A stretch of DNA of 64,000 nt from assembly GCF_032854445.1 (NCBI RefSeq), contig NC_088300.1, forward strand, positions 7,502,001-7,566,000. Direction: 5' to 3'. The notes under the pieces were generated by a model. It saw nothing but the letters and a program-made list of their open reading frames with translations. It had not been told where the DNA came from and did not search any database. The stretch is from Liolophura sinensis. Taxonomy: Eukaryota; Mollusca; Polyplacophora; Chitonida; Chitonidae. Positions 13,601 to 25,000 of this stretch are shown piece after piece (within the stretch, counting starts at the first letter, position 1; each line of letters starts with the position of its first letter). The position numbers and the translations under genes were made by a program.

Positions 13601-16444
13601 AAAGACAGAAGGCCCAAAGTATGAGGCAGGAGGCAGATCCCACAACACAGTATATTATGAAACAGCTTACATTCAACATACACAAAGTCTCACATATGGC
13701 AGCACATTAAAATTTCTTAACGAAGCATAAAAATAACAAGCAAGCAGTAAAATCGCAGTATATATTCCAATGAGACAAATGCGATGAACAAACTATAAAC
13801 AACAAACATCACAACAGAACAATGCTCATGGGTACCATGGCCTGATTAAAAAAAAAAAAAAACCAAGATAAGCTGAACTATTGCAAATGATGATTATGCT
13901 GTAATTTTAGATTACTGTATGTACTTTCAGATTGATTTAATTGCCATTTTAGGAAAACTACAGTTACATATATATATGTACAGCTACATGTAGATGTTAA
14001 TAATTGATGTATATTGAAAATACCTAATTCTTTTAAAATTTGGAACAGATATTAGTAGTGTTGAAAGTAAAATATTACATTTCTTTATCAGCCTTTTGGA
14101 CAAGTAAAGATATGAGTATGTTGTTCATTAGATTCTCTAACCATATGAGCAAAAAGAAACTCAATATTCCTGCTACAATTACACATATATATTGGCCAGA
14201 ATGAGCAGATCATGTGTCCCAAATTTTAGAAGAAATAAGGTAAAAATATTTTAAGTTTGGAATGTTTAAATTCTTTTAAACATTCACCAAATTTAATTTT
14301 CATACTATGTGAAGAGAAGCAAAGTTTCCACCCACTTGTGATTCTTCGATGTAGATGGATGCAGGTGGAATGATTTTATTTCAGGAAGGCAAGAGCCATC
14401 TTTATGCTTTGAGTTTTACTGAATGATACTGATGAATCACACATATATTATATATTTAAGATGAAGTAAAACACATGAACTTGAAATGAAAAACATACAA
14501 TCATGAAAAGGGCTGAAGGTAATAATGCAAGCAGGAACATGCAAGTTCAACTGTCAGAACCATGACAAATTCCACAGGAACATGGGGTAATTTGCTGTTT
14601 GTTGTGCTAAAGTGTTGTCTCACCTTCATCCTTGAAGTTAATATCAAAACCTCCTTCTCCAGCCATTTCTAAAAACGTCTATTTATTCGTCTGGACAAAC
14701 TACCTGACTCAGCTGACTGTTCACAAGGCCACTAAACAAAGCAACAGACTGTTATGCAACTGGCAAAGCAGACTATTACTGGTTCATCAGTGTAAACAAT
14801 CAAGCAATGTTACTACATGTACATTTACATATGCCCAATTCTGGGGTTGAAATCAACTTTGTTGACCAATTGTCCCATGGGTAACCTTTTAAATATCCCA
14901 TATGCCTACTGGCAACAAGGACTGTTCAAACCTCATGCACAGAAGAAATTTAACATGCCTGGAACATGTGGACGTGCTAATTTCAACCACTGTGAATTAA
15001 CACTTTATATTTAAAAAGGCATTGTGAGCACATTGATTCAGAATATCAGTAAATACAGGCAGATACAAAATTGTTAGCAGTCATCACTGACAAGTGTGTT
15101 AAGAAACAATCACTAATGGAAAACACTAGTATCAGCTGAATCAACTGACAACCAAACAAGCAAATTCATTATCCTATTCTTACTTAAAGTAAGTTGGAGA
15201 ATTTTTCAAGCTCTTGAACTGTTGAATAGGTTTGGTAATATTATTCTGAAACCTTCATATTTCTCTTCCCTGATATACGCTCCTCAATGAATGCGGAGTA
15301 GTTATGTGCATATCTGGCTTTATAGTGGAGTAGTGGGAATATGGCGGCATTTGCTGAGTAGTGTATATACCGTGGAAGCCTTCATGACAATAATAAATCT
15401 ATTCTAAATCGAGTAGGGATGTAAGCTGGAGGTGCCGTGGGTGTGGAAAGCAGGTCTTCAGGTTGGTGTCTTTTATTTGCGCAAGACTTGTTCGAAAACA
15501 AAGACACTCGGCCTGACCTTCATTGATCACGAAAGTAACATTGTAAGCAGCAAGATGACCCTGGTAATCTCACTAAAATATCACGAAGTAAATACCTGTG
15601 TGATTGACCTTTGCATCTTTACCAGACTCAGAATCTGTTACGAGACAAGATTATGTGCACGAAGTCATCAATGATGGAAGTGCAGATGATATTGGAGGAG
15701 AGAGACACTTACCTTAACATTCGATAATGATACTGCGGTGCCTAGGTATTACCTAGGTATACTGTGGCAGCTAAATCTAACATAACACCAACATAACATT
15801 CCTGTACTGAAGTGAGCTCTAGAACATAAATGGTGACACTATTCCCACTCACTATGCCTTGGGCATCAAAACTCAGAATACTGATTTACAGTTTTCCAGA
15901 TACATCCATTATCATCAGAAAGTGCTCCAACAACTAGAAGTGTTTTGAACAAAGATTTGGAAGAACGTCACTGAGAGATTTGGGTGAATCTGATTTACGG
16001 ATGAAGATGATGACAAATACATGTTGAACATCTCTGCTGGATCACCTAATCGCACGATGAGTTACAGGGTCACATACTTCATGCCATGGACAGACACCGA
16101 GAAATTTCTTTCCGCCTCAAACGCTACTGCTGATTGAATGAGCACAACAAAATGTAGAGGAGAAACTATATTGTTTACACAGATCATTCCAGGCATGCTG
16201 AACTTCTGTTTTTACTTTACGCTGATCAGGCGAGATCCACTACGTCGTGGTCGTCGCTGGATAATCTGAGCCAAAATGTTTAACAGACCGATTTGCAATA
16301 AAATGGCCCAAGGCTTCCTGCTATGAGTTTATTGGGAATTCGCTGTTTGCAAAAGAAATACAAATCATATTTGGGATACTGACCAGGAGCAGGCGATGCT
16401 GGCATATCCATCTCTAGTTGACGTCGTACTCTGGGATCCGCCAT
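4581..16444 (-). CDS. ATL: Atlastin GTPase (ER membrane fusion), 13 coding exons
   Basis: Atlastins are dynamin-like GTPases that tether and fuse ER tubules. Coding exons in order: 16444-16384, 11971-11757, 11230-11096, 10493-10389, 9590-9540, 9084-9022, 8453-8361, 8112-7974, 7173-7046, 6600-6544, 6230-6159, 5556-5125, 4682-4581. All junctions are GT-AG and all phases agree, giving 1653 nt and 550 aa; human ATL1 has 558. The P-loop GAFRKGKS lies at residues 72-79, DTQG (G3) at 144-147 and the RD nucleotide motif at 217-218. The middle three-helix region follows. Two hydrophobic segments lie at about 449-469 and 473-493, ending in [13 protein letters not shown] basic C-terminal tail follows, as in the family. 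Invertebrates usually have one atlastin, so I do not assign ATL1, 2 or 3. The start codon gives [13 protein letters not shown]. Intron 1 is 4.4 kb and contains an alternative first exon. The gene is divergent from the MiDAC-family gene. Confidence 0.96.
5125..5556 (-). CDS. ATL: Atlastin exon 12: three-helix bundle and membrane hairpin
   Basis: Encodes residues 374-517: CGGDKPYL, the helix [11 protein letters not shown], two closely spaced hydrophobic segments forming the ER membrane hairpin, then [12 protein letters not shown]. The donor is GTACGC. Reading through the donor stays open for 34 further residues to a stop at 5023, so intron retention could give a different C terminus. Confidence 0.96.
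6159..6230 (-). CDS. ATL: Atlastin exon 11
   Basis: Twenty-four codons beginning [20 protein letters not shown], a middle-domain helix. Phase 0, donor GTCAGT. Confidence 0.94.
6544..6600 (-). CDS. ATL: Atlastin exon 10
   Basis: Nineteen codons, [19 protein letters not shown], a middle-domain helix strongly conserved in the family. Phase 0. Confidence 0.94.
7046..7173 (-). CDS. ATL: Atlastin exon 9: linker and middle domain start
   Basis: Encodes [20 protein letters not shown] then [18 protein letters not shown], matching the GTPase to three-helix-bundle linker. Starts phase 1, ends phase 0. Confidence 0.94.
7974..8112 (-). CDS. ATL: Atlastin exon 8: end of GTPase domain
   Basis: Encodes [18 protein letters not shown] and [12 protein letters not shown], the base-recognition loop and last helix of the GTPase domain. 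Ends in phase 1, completed by AT of the next exon (Asp). Confidence 0.95.
8361..8453 (-). CDS. ATL: Atlastin exon 7: G4 (RD) motif
   Basis: Encodes residues 211-241. [10 protein letters not shown] holds the guanine-specificity RD motif at residues 217-218, the numbering I recall for human ATL1. Phase 0. Confidence 0.95.
9022..9084 (-). CDS. ATL: Atlastin exon 6
   Basis: Twenty-one codons beginning [14 protein letters not shown], the helix before the G4 motif. GTGAGT donor, phase 0. Confidence 0.94.
9540..9590 (-). CDS. ATL: Atlastin exon 5
   Basis: Seventeen-codon exon encoding [17 protein letters not shown], nearly identical to vertebrate atlastins. CAG acceptor, GTAATC donor, phase 0. Confidence 0.94.
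9763..10033 (-). mobile_element. tRNA-derived SINE, family 1, near full length
   Basis: Target-site duplication TTTCAGTTAA at 9753-9762 and 10034-10043. Read on the minus strand it has a tRNA-like head with A box TGGCTCAGTTGG (10018-10007) and B box GAGTTCAAGTC (9950-9940). A GC-rich core and a TTGAGTACGGCGTAAAACACCAAT-like 3' end with an AAATAAAT tail follow. The core resembles deeply conserved metazoan SINE cores; I cannot confirm the family name. Lies in an atlastin intron. Confidence 0.88.
10389..10493 (-). CDS. ATL: Atlastin exon 4: G3 motif DTQG
   Basis: Encodes residues 138-172. [16 protein letters not shown] holds the G3 motif, and [15 protein letters not shown] matches the family closely. 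Phase 0 at both ends. Confidence 0.95.
10565..10806. mobile_element. Possible decayed MITE in atlastin intron
   Basis: Left end TTGTTCAAAGTTGGTTTAAG then ACTTAATACC is loosely inverted at the right (complement CAGTTGTTTGAAAGTG, later GGTATTAAGTC), with several internal TTAAGTCTTAAA-like palindromes. No clear target duplication. Confidence 0.35.
11096..11230 (-). CDS. ATL: Atlastin exon 3: switch region
   Basis: Encodes residues 93-137 with [15 protein letters not shown], the switch 1 segment of atlastins with its conserved threonines, then WSEPFIL. Phase 0 at both ends, GTGAGA donor. Confidence 0.95.
11757..11971 (-). CDS. ATL: Atlastin exon 2: start of GTPase domain, P-loop
   Basis: Encodes residues 21-92, including the Walker A motif GAFRKGKS followed by [14 protein letters not shown]. 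The TTTGCAG acceptor and GTTAGT donor are clear. The exon is more GC-rich than the flanking introns. Confidence 0.95.
12368..12497 (-). mobile_element. SINE family 1, truncated copy
   Basis: Tail (ATTTATTT), the GTGTTTTAC motif and the core CAGCATTATGATGGGAGG are present. The tRNA head is missing. More diverged than the copy at 9763. Confidence 0.75.
14624..14666 (-). CDS. ATL: Atlastin alternative first coding exon (candidate)
   Basis: Inside intron 1, ATG at 14666-14664 encodes [14 protein letters not shown] and ends with one base (G) before a GTGAGA donor. That is phase 1, the same as the distal exon 1, so it would splice in frame to exon 2 at 11971. It would replace the 20-residue N terminus with 14 acidic residues. 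Vertebrate atlastins also differ mostly at their N termini. No transcript evidence is available here. Confidence 0.6.
16384..16444 (-). CDS. ATL: Atlastin coding exon 1 (distal start)
   Basis: ATG at 16444-16442, overlapping a CATGGCGGAT context. It encodes 20 residues beginning MADPRVRRQ and ends in phase 1 at a GTCAGT donor. The split codon G|TC joins exon 2 and encodes Val21. Confidence 0.85.
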
Positions 16445-18129
16445 GCAAGGTTTAAATCTCTACGTCATACCTACCCAGTAGGCAGTGCGATAAATGACGT
16501 CACGAACTATTTGTAAACCTGTTCACAATGTATTAGAAATAAATATTATTGGGCATAAAATTTTAATTGAAATTAATTATTGCCTTGCTGGTAAAGTCAC
16601 ATGGAAAGAAACAAATACCTTTTGAATAAACTACACGGCAAACTGAAGGTGAGCTAATGTGAAATGTTTCGGAAAAGTGAGTCTCTGGATTATAACATAG
16701 TCCGCTGCTCGGCGCATCGAATATGCAAATAACCGCCGTAGAATATGTTGTACGGCAACTTGGCAATCTTGCCGCAACGATTGCCTAAATTACGTGAATT
16801 TGTCATTGCAGTTTCCGTCAAAATTTACGGTGATCGACAAAAATGGTAAGTGAATGCAAAAGGCCAGTTATTCTACCTCAGCTTAGCAGGCAGCTAAGAG
16901 CAGGTGCAGGGCCAATCAGTTGACAGGCTGTTGAAAAAGCGGGCGACCCTGTCTATCGGAGCGACTCTTGATGGTGCAATTCGTCAGTACGCATATCGGC
17001 CTTCAGTTCATTTCAGCTCAGCTGGATTGACGTACACTTACAACTCACAGCAAAAATAATACATCAATACAAAACTCATATACATTGCTTGTTGCAGCAC
17101 ACTTGTCAAGTTTATCTCTTGGATGCTAACCGGCGCAACACGTAGTATGACAGTACTAAAATATGTTTACAACAACACCAGGCTTGAAAGTTGATACATG
17201 CATCATATGCAGTTGTTGATGACGAGTAGTGTTTTGAAGAAGGCGTTCACAGCATGTGTCAGTGCATTGGCCAGTAACCTGCCGTCACTCCACTAGTCTG
17301 GACAGCACGTCCGTGCTATGGTTACATTGTTATTAAAAGTATAAATTAAAAAACAACTCAGAATCACTAATCTTCCTCATTTTTGTGTAAAACTGAACAG
17401 ATGTGATGAAGGAAGAAAGTTATCACCCAATCTGCACATGCAGTTTGGTATTGTTACAAATTCATTTTCTCACAATTCACAAGTTTTTGAAAATAATTCA
17501 ACACTGTGCATATCCAGTCACTTCTGGCATGTGGCATTAGCAAGCATCCGGCGATATGAAAGGTATTATGAGGAAGTACATAAAACAGTGCAATTAAACA
17601 ACACTGCATAATATTCTGAGAAATACGGCTGATGATAACCGAAAATTATAGTATGTTGAACAGCAGAGCCTTGAAAGGTATAGTTTTATTGAATTCAGGC
17701 CTTTTTATGGAATGGTTATCTTATATTTTTTATTCGTGATATTCAAGCAGCAAGCTGTGGTAAAGGTTGAACAGTTAAGTTACTTGCTCATTTTCACTAT
17801 CTTTCAGTCTGTAGTTCTGCATCAATCAGCATTTCAGAAGGAGAGCTACAGACCTGTCTTCATCATGACACATTACAAGATGTTTACACAGGGCCCTATG
17901 ACATCCCCTTCCTTCACAAGCAATAGTCAGATATGTGTATCTTTTATTCCTTTAGGTAGAGAATAAAGCTTTGCATTGATATGCTTATTAATTTGTATTG
18001 TAATTGCCATTAGAGGCAACTTGCATTTACAGATCTACATTTTTGTGTCATTTTGTAATGACAAGCAATGGTATACATAGTTTTTGCTGCAATTTCTAGT
18101 AATGTATACATGTCTTTTATGTATTACAG
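16445..18129. promoter_or_regulatory. Divergent intergenic region between atlastin and MiDAC-family gene
   Basis: Holds the CRE at 16495 and, on the plus strand, a consensus donor in ACAAAAATG|GTAAGTG at 16846 that could end a 5' exon of the downstream gene. Joined to the acceptor at 18130 it would give a short uORF of ten codons, not an N-terminal extension, because TAG follows. The rest looks like a 5' intron. Confidence 0.5.
16495..16502. promoter_or_regulatory. Palindromic CRE (TGACGTCA) upstream of atlastin ATG
   Basis: A perfect CREB/ATF octamer lies 51 bp upstream of the atlastin start codon. A TACGTCA half-site variant lies at 16461-16467. Proximity to the start and the divergent partner gene make this a likely core-promoter element. 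That role is inferred. Confidence 0.6.
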
Positions 18130-18133
18130 AATC

Positions 18134-18139
18134 ATGTAA
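18134..18139 (+). promoter_or_regulatory. Start-stop uORF (ATGTAA) in 5' leader
   Basis: The leader after the acceptor at 18130 holds ATG directly followed by TAA, 32 nt before the main ATG at 18172. Minimal start-stop uORFs are known to lower translation of the main ORF. Use here is inferred. Confidence 0.5.
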
Positions 18140-18171
18140 GAGCCAGGATTACTTCTTAGTTTCACCAGACT

Positions 18172-19033
18172 ATGTCCACCAGTTTCCAGTCTTCAGGTCA
18201 GTTGTCGAAGGCTACCACAAATGACACAATGGAAACCGGTGGTCAAGTTGTCAAGACACCTCCGGTTACTGTCGGTCAGTCATTCGGAATCATGCTGCCG
18301 CCCGGACAATTGTTACAACAACAGCAGAGACTGCAGACTAGCCAGGCATATGTGGAAAATCGCGGCGGTGTAACATATACACCTTTCACTGTTGCTGGGC
18401 AACATGTTTCAAACTTTGCTGAGGCACATGTGCGATTGGCTAAAGATGAGAAAGACGGCCACCATAGTTTGACCCGGGCATTGTTAGATCCTTCTCAGTC
18501 CTCAGGTCTGACTAATACGCAGTTCCAAAAATTTCAGTCTGCTGCATTTGCACAGGGGTCTGAGGGTTTGAACAATTTGAAAGGTGAGAGGGGTGATCTG
18601 GACGATAAGGGCATGTCCCCACTCTCCATGGCTACTGTGTCATTTCAGGATGGGGGACAGCCCAGCCCAACATCCAACTCACAAACAGGTACTCGTGCAC
18701 TGCGCTTTCAGGCGTCGGGGAATCCGGGAGATGCCATGCTAAGTGCCATCAACTACAATGACTCTGACATGCTCCAAGATGGTGGCTTCGATGTTAGCAT
18801 GCCTACCAGTTTGCCGAATCTAGAAGATGGTCTTCTCAGTAACATGACTGCTAGTGGTAATGTCAGACTTTCAGAAAACCCTGGTACCACAACCTTTGAC
18901 CTCTTTGATGGCAATGTGGCCGAGCCCTATAATATGGAGTCTCTTTCCCCCCAACCTTTCCATGATGCAAATCCCGGTTTTAACATGGCTGACAACAGCA
19001 GTTTGGGTACTGTTGGTGATGGGGATAGCTCTG
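18172..19033 (+). CDS. MiDAC-family gene exon 1: disordered N terminus
   Basis: Residues 1-287, starting [13 protein letters not shown]. Low complexity, rich in S, G, Q and N, with acidic-hydrophobic patches ([21 protein letters not shown]) like activation domains. Ends in phase 1 at GTAAGT. The first ATG after the acceptor at 18130 opens only the start-stop uORF, so this ATG is the best start. Confidence 0.85.
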
Positions 19034-22000
19034 GTAAGTTATATATAGGTTCATGTGTAGATTACTGAATGATTTATAAACATCATATACATGTAGAGTA
19101 ACATTGGTTAGTGTACTGATACACTATTTTCTCTGACAGGGTTTGGCTACAAGCAAAAGAGTGGCTTTAGGGTAAAAGCCTTTGCTGTGTTATTCTTACG
19201 AGGGCTGAAGTTTGTGTATATGTCTAAACTGTCAGGGACTTAATTCATTACTATGGGAGTCTCAAGGACAGGCTATACAGGGGGTCTAAATAACAGGAGA
19301 ACCCATTATTTTCCTCTGTGACATTGCAGTATGTGTGTACTTCCATTATGTTTTATGAGAACATGTGCACCAATAATTGTAACAAAATGAAGGAAAGAAC
19401 AAATCAGTTCACAGCTTTGGCCTTTCTCGATAGAGGTGGGAAATTTTACTAGTTCCCCCATTTACTTCAAGAGCAGTATTGTGGTGATTACTCAAGTAAA
19501 TATCTTGTATCTCATGTCAGGACGCAAAATGTTAACATGTCTCTATTTGCTTGTGGCAGTTTGAATAAAATCCTAGTTGTTGCATGTGACTGGTAAGAAA
19601 TCTGGACAGTTTAAAACAGTGCATATCATAAGCAAAAGATCTACAAGTGGGTTGGTGAAATAATCAGAGAATTAAGATATCTGCTTCTGATGATCAAAGT
19701 TGCAACGTTAACATGAATATTAGCATCGACTTTTTGGAAACAGGTGATCATGACCGGAAGCTGATCATCATGGGAGACAACAAGTGTATTTTTAATATGC
19801 ATTTCAGTTATTTCCCACAATGCAAACGTCATTGTTTTATGTGCACATCTCCATTATTCCCTGACAAAGGTCTGTCTGGTTGAGTGTAAATAAACTAAAA
19901 ATGGATTGTTTTGGTATAACTGTCATGGGAAAACTGAACCTACTTTGTATGTGGAAACTTGTGAGTCTTAGCATGCTGATCCTGCATTCTGAAATAGAAA
20001 TGTACCTACTGTCCCCATTGAGATTACATCTCTAATATATTTGGGCGCCATGCTTTTTACAACAGCGATGTCGAAAGTGAGGCTTGTGCATGATGTCACC
20101 TGATCTAAGAGGACTGTGTTCACCTACATGTAATAGGACTGTGTTCACCTAAGAGGACTGTGTTCACCTGATGTAAACAACTGCATGTGATTGCGAACGT
20201 ACTGAACTGTTGAACAGTGCGCTATTTACTGGCGTTCATGAGTATTTAACCTTTGAATTATTGTGATTTATGAACCATACATGTAGCAATTTATATAGAT
20301 ATTTCGGCACGGTGGGAAAAGAGAGCGGTTAAAGAGCACACTGACCACTTGATCTTGCATCAAAGTGGGATACAACAGTAGTTATCGTGGGTTCCTCACA
20401 GTGGTCTTGACGCTGGATGACTCAAGGCATAAGCTGATATACAAGGGTTTTACCATACCCAGTCAGTAAAACCTCAATGACCTGTTTTGTATTTTTGTCA
20501 TGTGCCGCCCAGTGCTCACGAAGAGCGGTGACCAGCTTTGCCTTCAACTCTACGGAAACATCAAGATTTGTCATACCATACACGATTACTTCTGCAAACT
20601 CTCTTTTCATGCTGCCTTTCATGGGCGATGCCATGTTGAATAATTTAATATTCATTAGCTATCATGCACATGCAAGTAAATAGTTAGTAAATATTTTTGA
20701 TGTTTTTGATTAATCCAGGTACACATAGAGATTTAGACTGAAGGAATCTGAAAATACTTATTAAATATCTGTTACTCCTGTCAAGAATTATCTCCAAATT
20801 TGGACGGAAACCACTGCGCAGATGGTGCTCATATATACATGATCCTTGTCTCTGTGCTCTAGGATCACATAACAGGGCGCTTTGATCTCCATTGGCTGAT
20901 CCTGCTGTTTGAAGTAAAGAAATACACCTGCCTGACTGTATAGGAAATGAAAACAGGGACCTTGTTTATTAAGAGTACAAATACGAAAGATGCTCATGTT
21001 TTTAGTGTTTATTTGCAGTTATTTCAGAAAATTTAAACCAAATAATAGCACAATAAATTTGTGAATATACATGTACAGTACAAATGTTGCTGAGAGGTAT
21101 AATTCTGGAAAGACTAGTGAAAAAAAAACAAAAAAACATACAGTTGCATGTGACAGGTCAAACAAGTAAGAATTTACCCCTCTACATGTACTCCTATATA
21201 GGTCATATAGGTCATTAAACTAATGGCTATTGCCCACAGAACAACGGATTTCCATTGCGATTTCATACAGTAAGGATGGTTTAGCACACAATCAAGTTAT
21301 CATGATTTTTCCTCTACTATTAGGATTGAAACATTGTCAGTTTTTAGGATTTATAATTACTAAATAAACATACTCACACCTATCCAAGTCATTGAGTACT
21401 ACTACGTAGAAGTATTCTATACAAAATTCATTCAGTCGCTGTAGGACATGAAAGGTGCTGGTTTAGACTTAGCCTTGGAGAGGGAATCTTAAAGGTTTCC
21501 CAACCACCACTGTTCCTAGAAAGTGCTTCAGTGACCTATTTGTTAGAGTGTCCAGCTGGTAGTTGTGAGTCCCGGGGTCAAAGCCTGGTCGGATCAAAGA
21601 CTTTCAAAATGGCATAAGACTAAAAATGGTACTTGCCGCTGCCTCGTTTTGGCGTTCACCACTTCGAGTTTAGAGCAAGGAAAAATGACTGGTTGGTGCA
21701 ATGTCAGTATGATGTCACTAGGTGGGGTGTCATGTCTTGTGTCTTTGGCATGAGGCTTCAGTGATGGCAATACTTTGATGGCATTGACTCACCCTGCCAC
21801 ACAAAGATACAGTATAAGTACACACATTTAATGACTTCTTGTCATCATAGGACAGAAAAATTGTTAAGCACAACATTAAACCCCAATCATAAGTACATGC
21901 ATATACTGTTCTTAGACCCTTATTGGCAGTAAGAGATTAACAGTGCTTGTGAGCCCATTCAGGTGGACTTTAGTGATCTTTTTTACACTTACCTTCTGTA

Positions 22001-25000
22001 AATGTGACATGCGTCTTAATCATGTACTGTTCAAAAAAGTTCTACATTACACCTGTCAAACCTCAGAATTTTGAGCAAACGATTGTTCAGTGTATGTGAA
22101 CTTTATTCAGGCAAGCATGAGAGAAAATATAACCAGTATTGTACCAGTGAAATATGTTTGAACAGAGATCAACTCCTAATGATTTTTGTTATGCAAATAC
22201 TTCAGAAAAGTCTGAGATGTCTACACGTAAGTTATCTCCCCTTTCCTTGATATCTCTCTTCTCTGAACTTTGATGCCCCCAGAGATGGTAAAGGGGTTGG
22301 CAGGAGTCAGCCAGCGGCATGCTGTGTCAGATTACACCAGGTGGATTAACATGCACTAGACACAACGGAGACTGGAAATCACAGTCGGTATTCGCAGTAG
22401 ACAAGTGTCTGTGTATTTAATAAAAATAACATGGGTTGTAAATGAAGATAAAAGTGGACCAAGCCGCATGGTCAATATTGACAACATGTCAGCTTTTAGA
22501 GGTGTTAATGTTATCAAGTATTACTGTACATGTAATTATTATAATGATATCAACTAGCAGCTGCCAGGTCAAGTGGAATTGACCTGTTAATGAGTGGAAA
22601 GAAAATCTTACATCATCATTTTGAAGGCATGAGATTTTAAAGACTTTAGTAAAAATATATATTTATTTTAAGTATGGGAAGTTCATATGTTGCTCATGCC
22701 AGTTGTTCATGAGGGAAGTGTGTGTTAAACAAGCATTGTAGTTACAGCAAGCTGCAGACAATACATGTATAGCATTTTCTCCATACAACTATGAGCAATG
22801 TACATATATATGCACAGTTTAGATATTTCTATGAGTTGCTATAGACTTGGCACATATGTTTTAATTAAAAAAATTAACCTACAGATACATGTTGTAGCTA
22901 ATAACCAATGACCAGGCATTAATGTCTCTTGTCAGAACATTGGTTTTTATCATCGATGCTGAATACACTAACAGTCACTAACAGTTGTTCCATTCCACTG
23001 TTGGTTCTCATGTTAGGAAATCATGAAACTGAAAGTCTGCAAAAAAAAAAAAAGAGAGAGGAAAAATATTCTGTTCCTGACTGTAAAGCCAAGCATAGGC
23101 TGATTTTTCATCTGGGACCAACTGAGTTTTTGGTTACTTGCAGAAACTTGAAGAATCTGATCAGGTGGTGATATACCAGTAGCTGATTTATGTGATCACC
23201 TACTTTGGAGTTGAACATGTTCTCCTGTTCTGCAATTCAGAACATCTACATGTAGTTGTAGGCAGTTCCGTTGATCTGCGCATTCTTTTGCTCAGAGGGT
23301 AACGGGTTCTCACAGTCCCAAAGTTTTGCCAAGCTTTTCGACGTCAACGTTAACATTGACATCACATTGTCGAGTTGGGCCTGGTTGCTGTTGCTGAGGA
23401 TCACATGTGCCCAACCATGCTTGGTAAAGTAAAACCTTTAACAGTGAAAATAGGTAGTCATCCGATGACTTCAACAGTGTAAGCCTTCAACATGTACAAT
23501 GTACCTAATTTATTAAGCCTACGTTAATACATGTTTGTACGATTGTACCATGTTCTCGTAAATCTCCTGATGAAATACTTAATGGACCTTCTCATCTCTG
23601 TGTACATAGAGCCTGCTGTGCTGTTTGTGTTTATGATAGACAGCAATTAAATAGACAGTAGCACTGCAGCTGACTTTAAACAGTGTGTTCAAGCTAATAC
23701 AGGAAAGACATCAAAGAGCGCAAAAAGAGTTTTGACTCAGAAATTGGTGTTTCAGATGGAATTCTTTCTACAATAGCCATTTAAGTGCAAAACTGTTGCT
23801 GTTGTATTTGACATCTACATACCATTGTACTTTTTTTAGCAGGGGAAATAACTTGGTCTGATGTTCATGTAGTGTAAAATGCTTGGTTGTGTCCCTCTTG
23901 CTTGAAATTTTGGGATTTATCTGTTTGCATAGTTTGGAGTTCCACATGTCCTTAGCTCAGGGACAATTGATACAGTATTAAGTAAAACGAGTTTTTATTT
24001 TGCTAGTCGTAAAAATTAATGATAATTAAGTCTACAAAACACTGAGATTGTTTGATTACATGCCTTTAATCTTAAGAATTAAAAATGCTGTTTCCACACC
24101 TGAACTTGCTGGAAGGCAAAGATACATTTCCCAGGCCAAAAAAAAAAACCCACAAAACCAAAACAATGTTTTCCAGAAATTCTGAAAAACCATAATCATG
24201 CATGAATTGACACATTATTAAAATACCAAAATTTTCCTGTCAAGACCCTTTTTGCCTAAAATAAATGGAAACTCTGCGATCCTGGAGAAATGTTAGTTTT
24301 ATTTTCTGTAAAAGCACATCAGGTTTTTAACCTGGTCATAACCTGAGCATCAACTTTCAGTAACTGGCGAAGCGTAAATGTTGGGTGGGGGTGGTTTTGG
24401 TGTCTGTATCTTATCAAGTACTAAATGTATTGAGTTCAGGTTTTGCAGACATGCAGAGCACAATAATATGAGCAGGAGGTTCCATTGTGGGGTATGTACT
24501 ATGGGCATATTAATTACCATAAATTACAAAATTTATGACTTATTATTTTCTATGTAAGAATCAGTGTTACAGTAAATGTTAGACATGAGGTTCACCTAAA
24601 AAGAAAAAAAGTACTGAATATATTGAGGTGAAGTTTTGCACATAAAAGCTGAGTAAAGAATGTCAAGGACTTGAGGCGATATTCCATCGTTTATTATCTG
24701 CTACAAAATCTAATTTTGTATGTATATCAGAATATGTAATCAGTGGCCATGCGCAAGATTTGTTCAGGCATGTACAAGGGTTCGTACAGTAGATGTGAAA
24801 ATGTTAACTGTCCTATATGAAATGATACCACTTCGCTTGCCTAGTGGTTACAGCGTTTGCCGCAATGTCAGGAGACCCTGGATCAAATCTCGGTCGCGTC
24901 ATACTAAGGACTTTAAAAATGACTCTTCTTGGTGCCTTGCGTGGTGCTTAGCACTGAGAGGTTAAAGCAAGGAAATAGAACTGGTTGGCCCTGTGTCAGT

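Larger units (their letters stand above)
12003..16383. other. Atlastin intron 1
   Basis: A 4.4-kb intron with a truncated SINE (12368-12497), poly-A runs near 12085, 12817 and 13850, and the candidate alternative first exon at 14624-14666. Nothing else coding was recognised. Confidence 0.7.
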
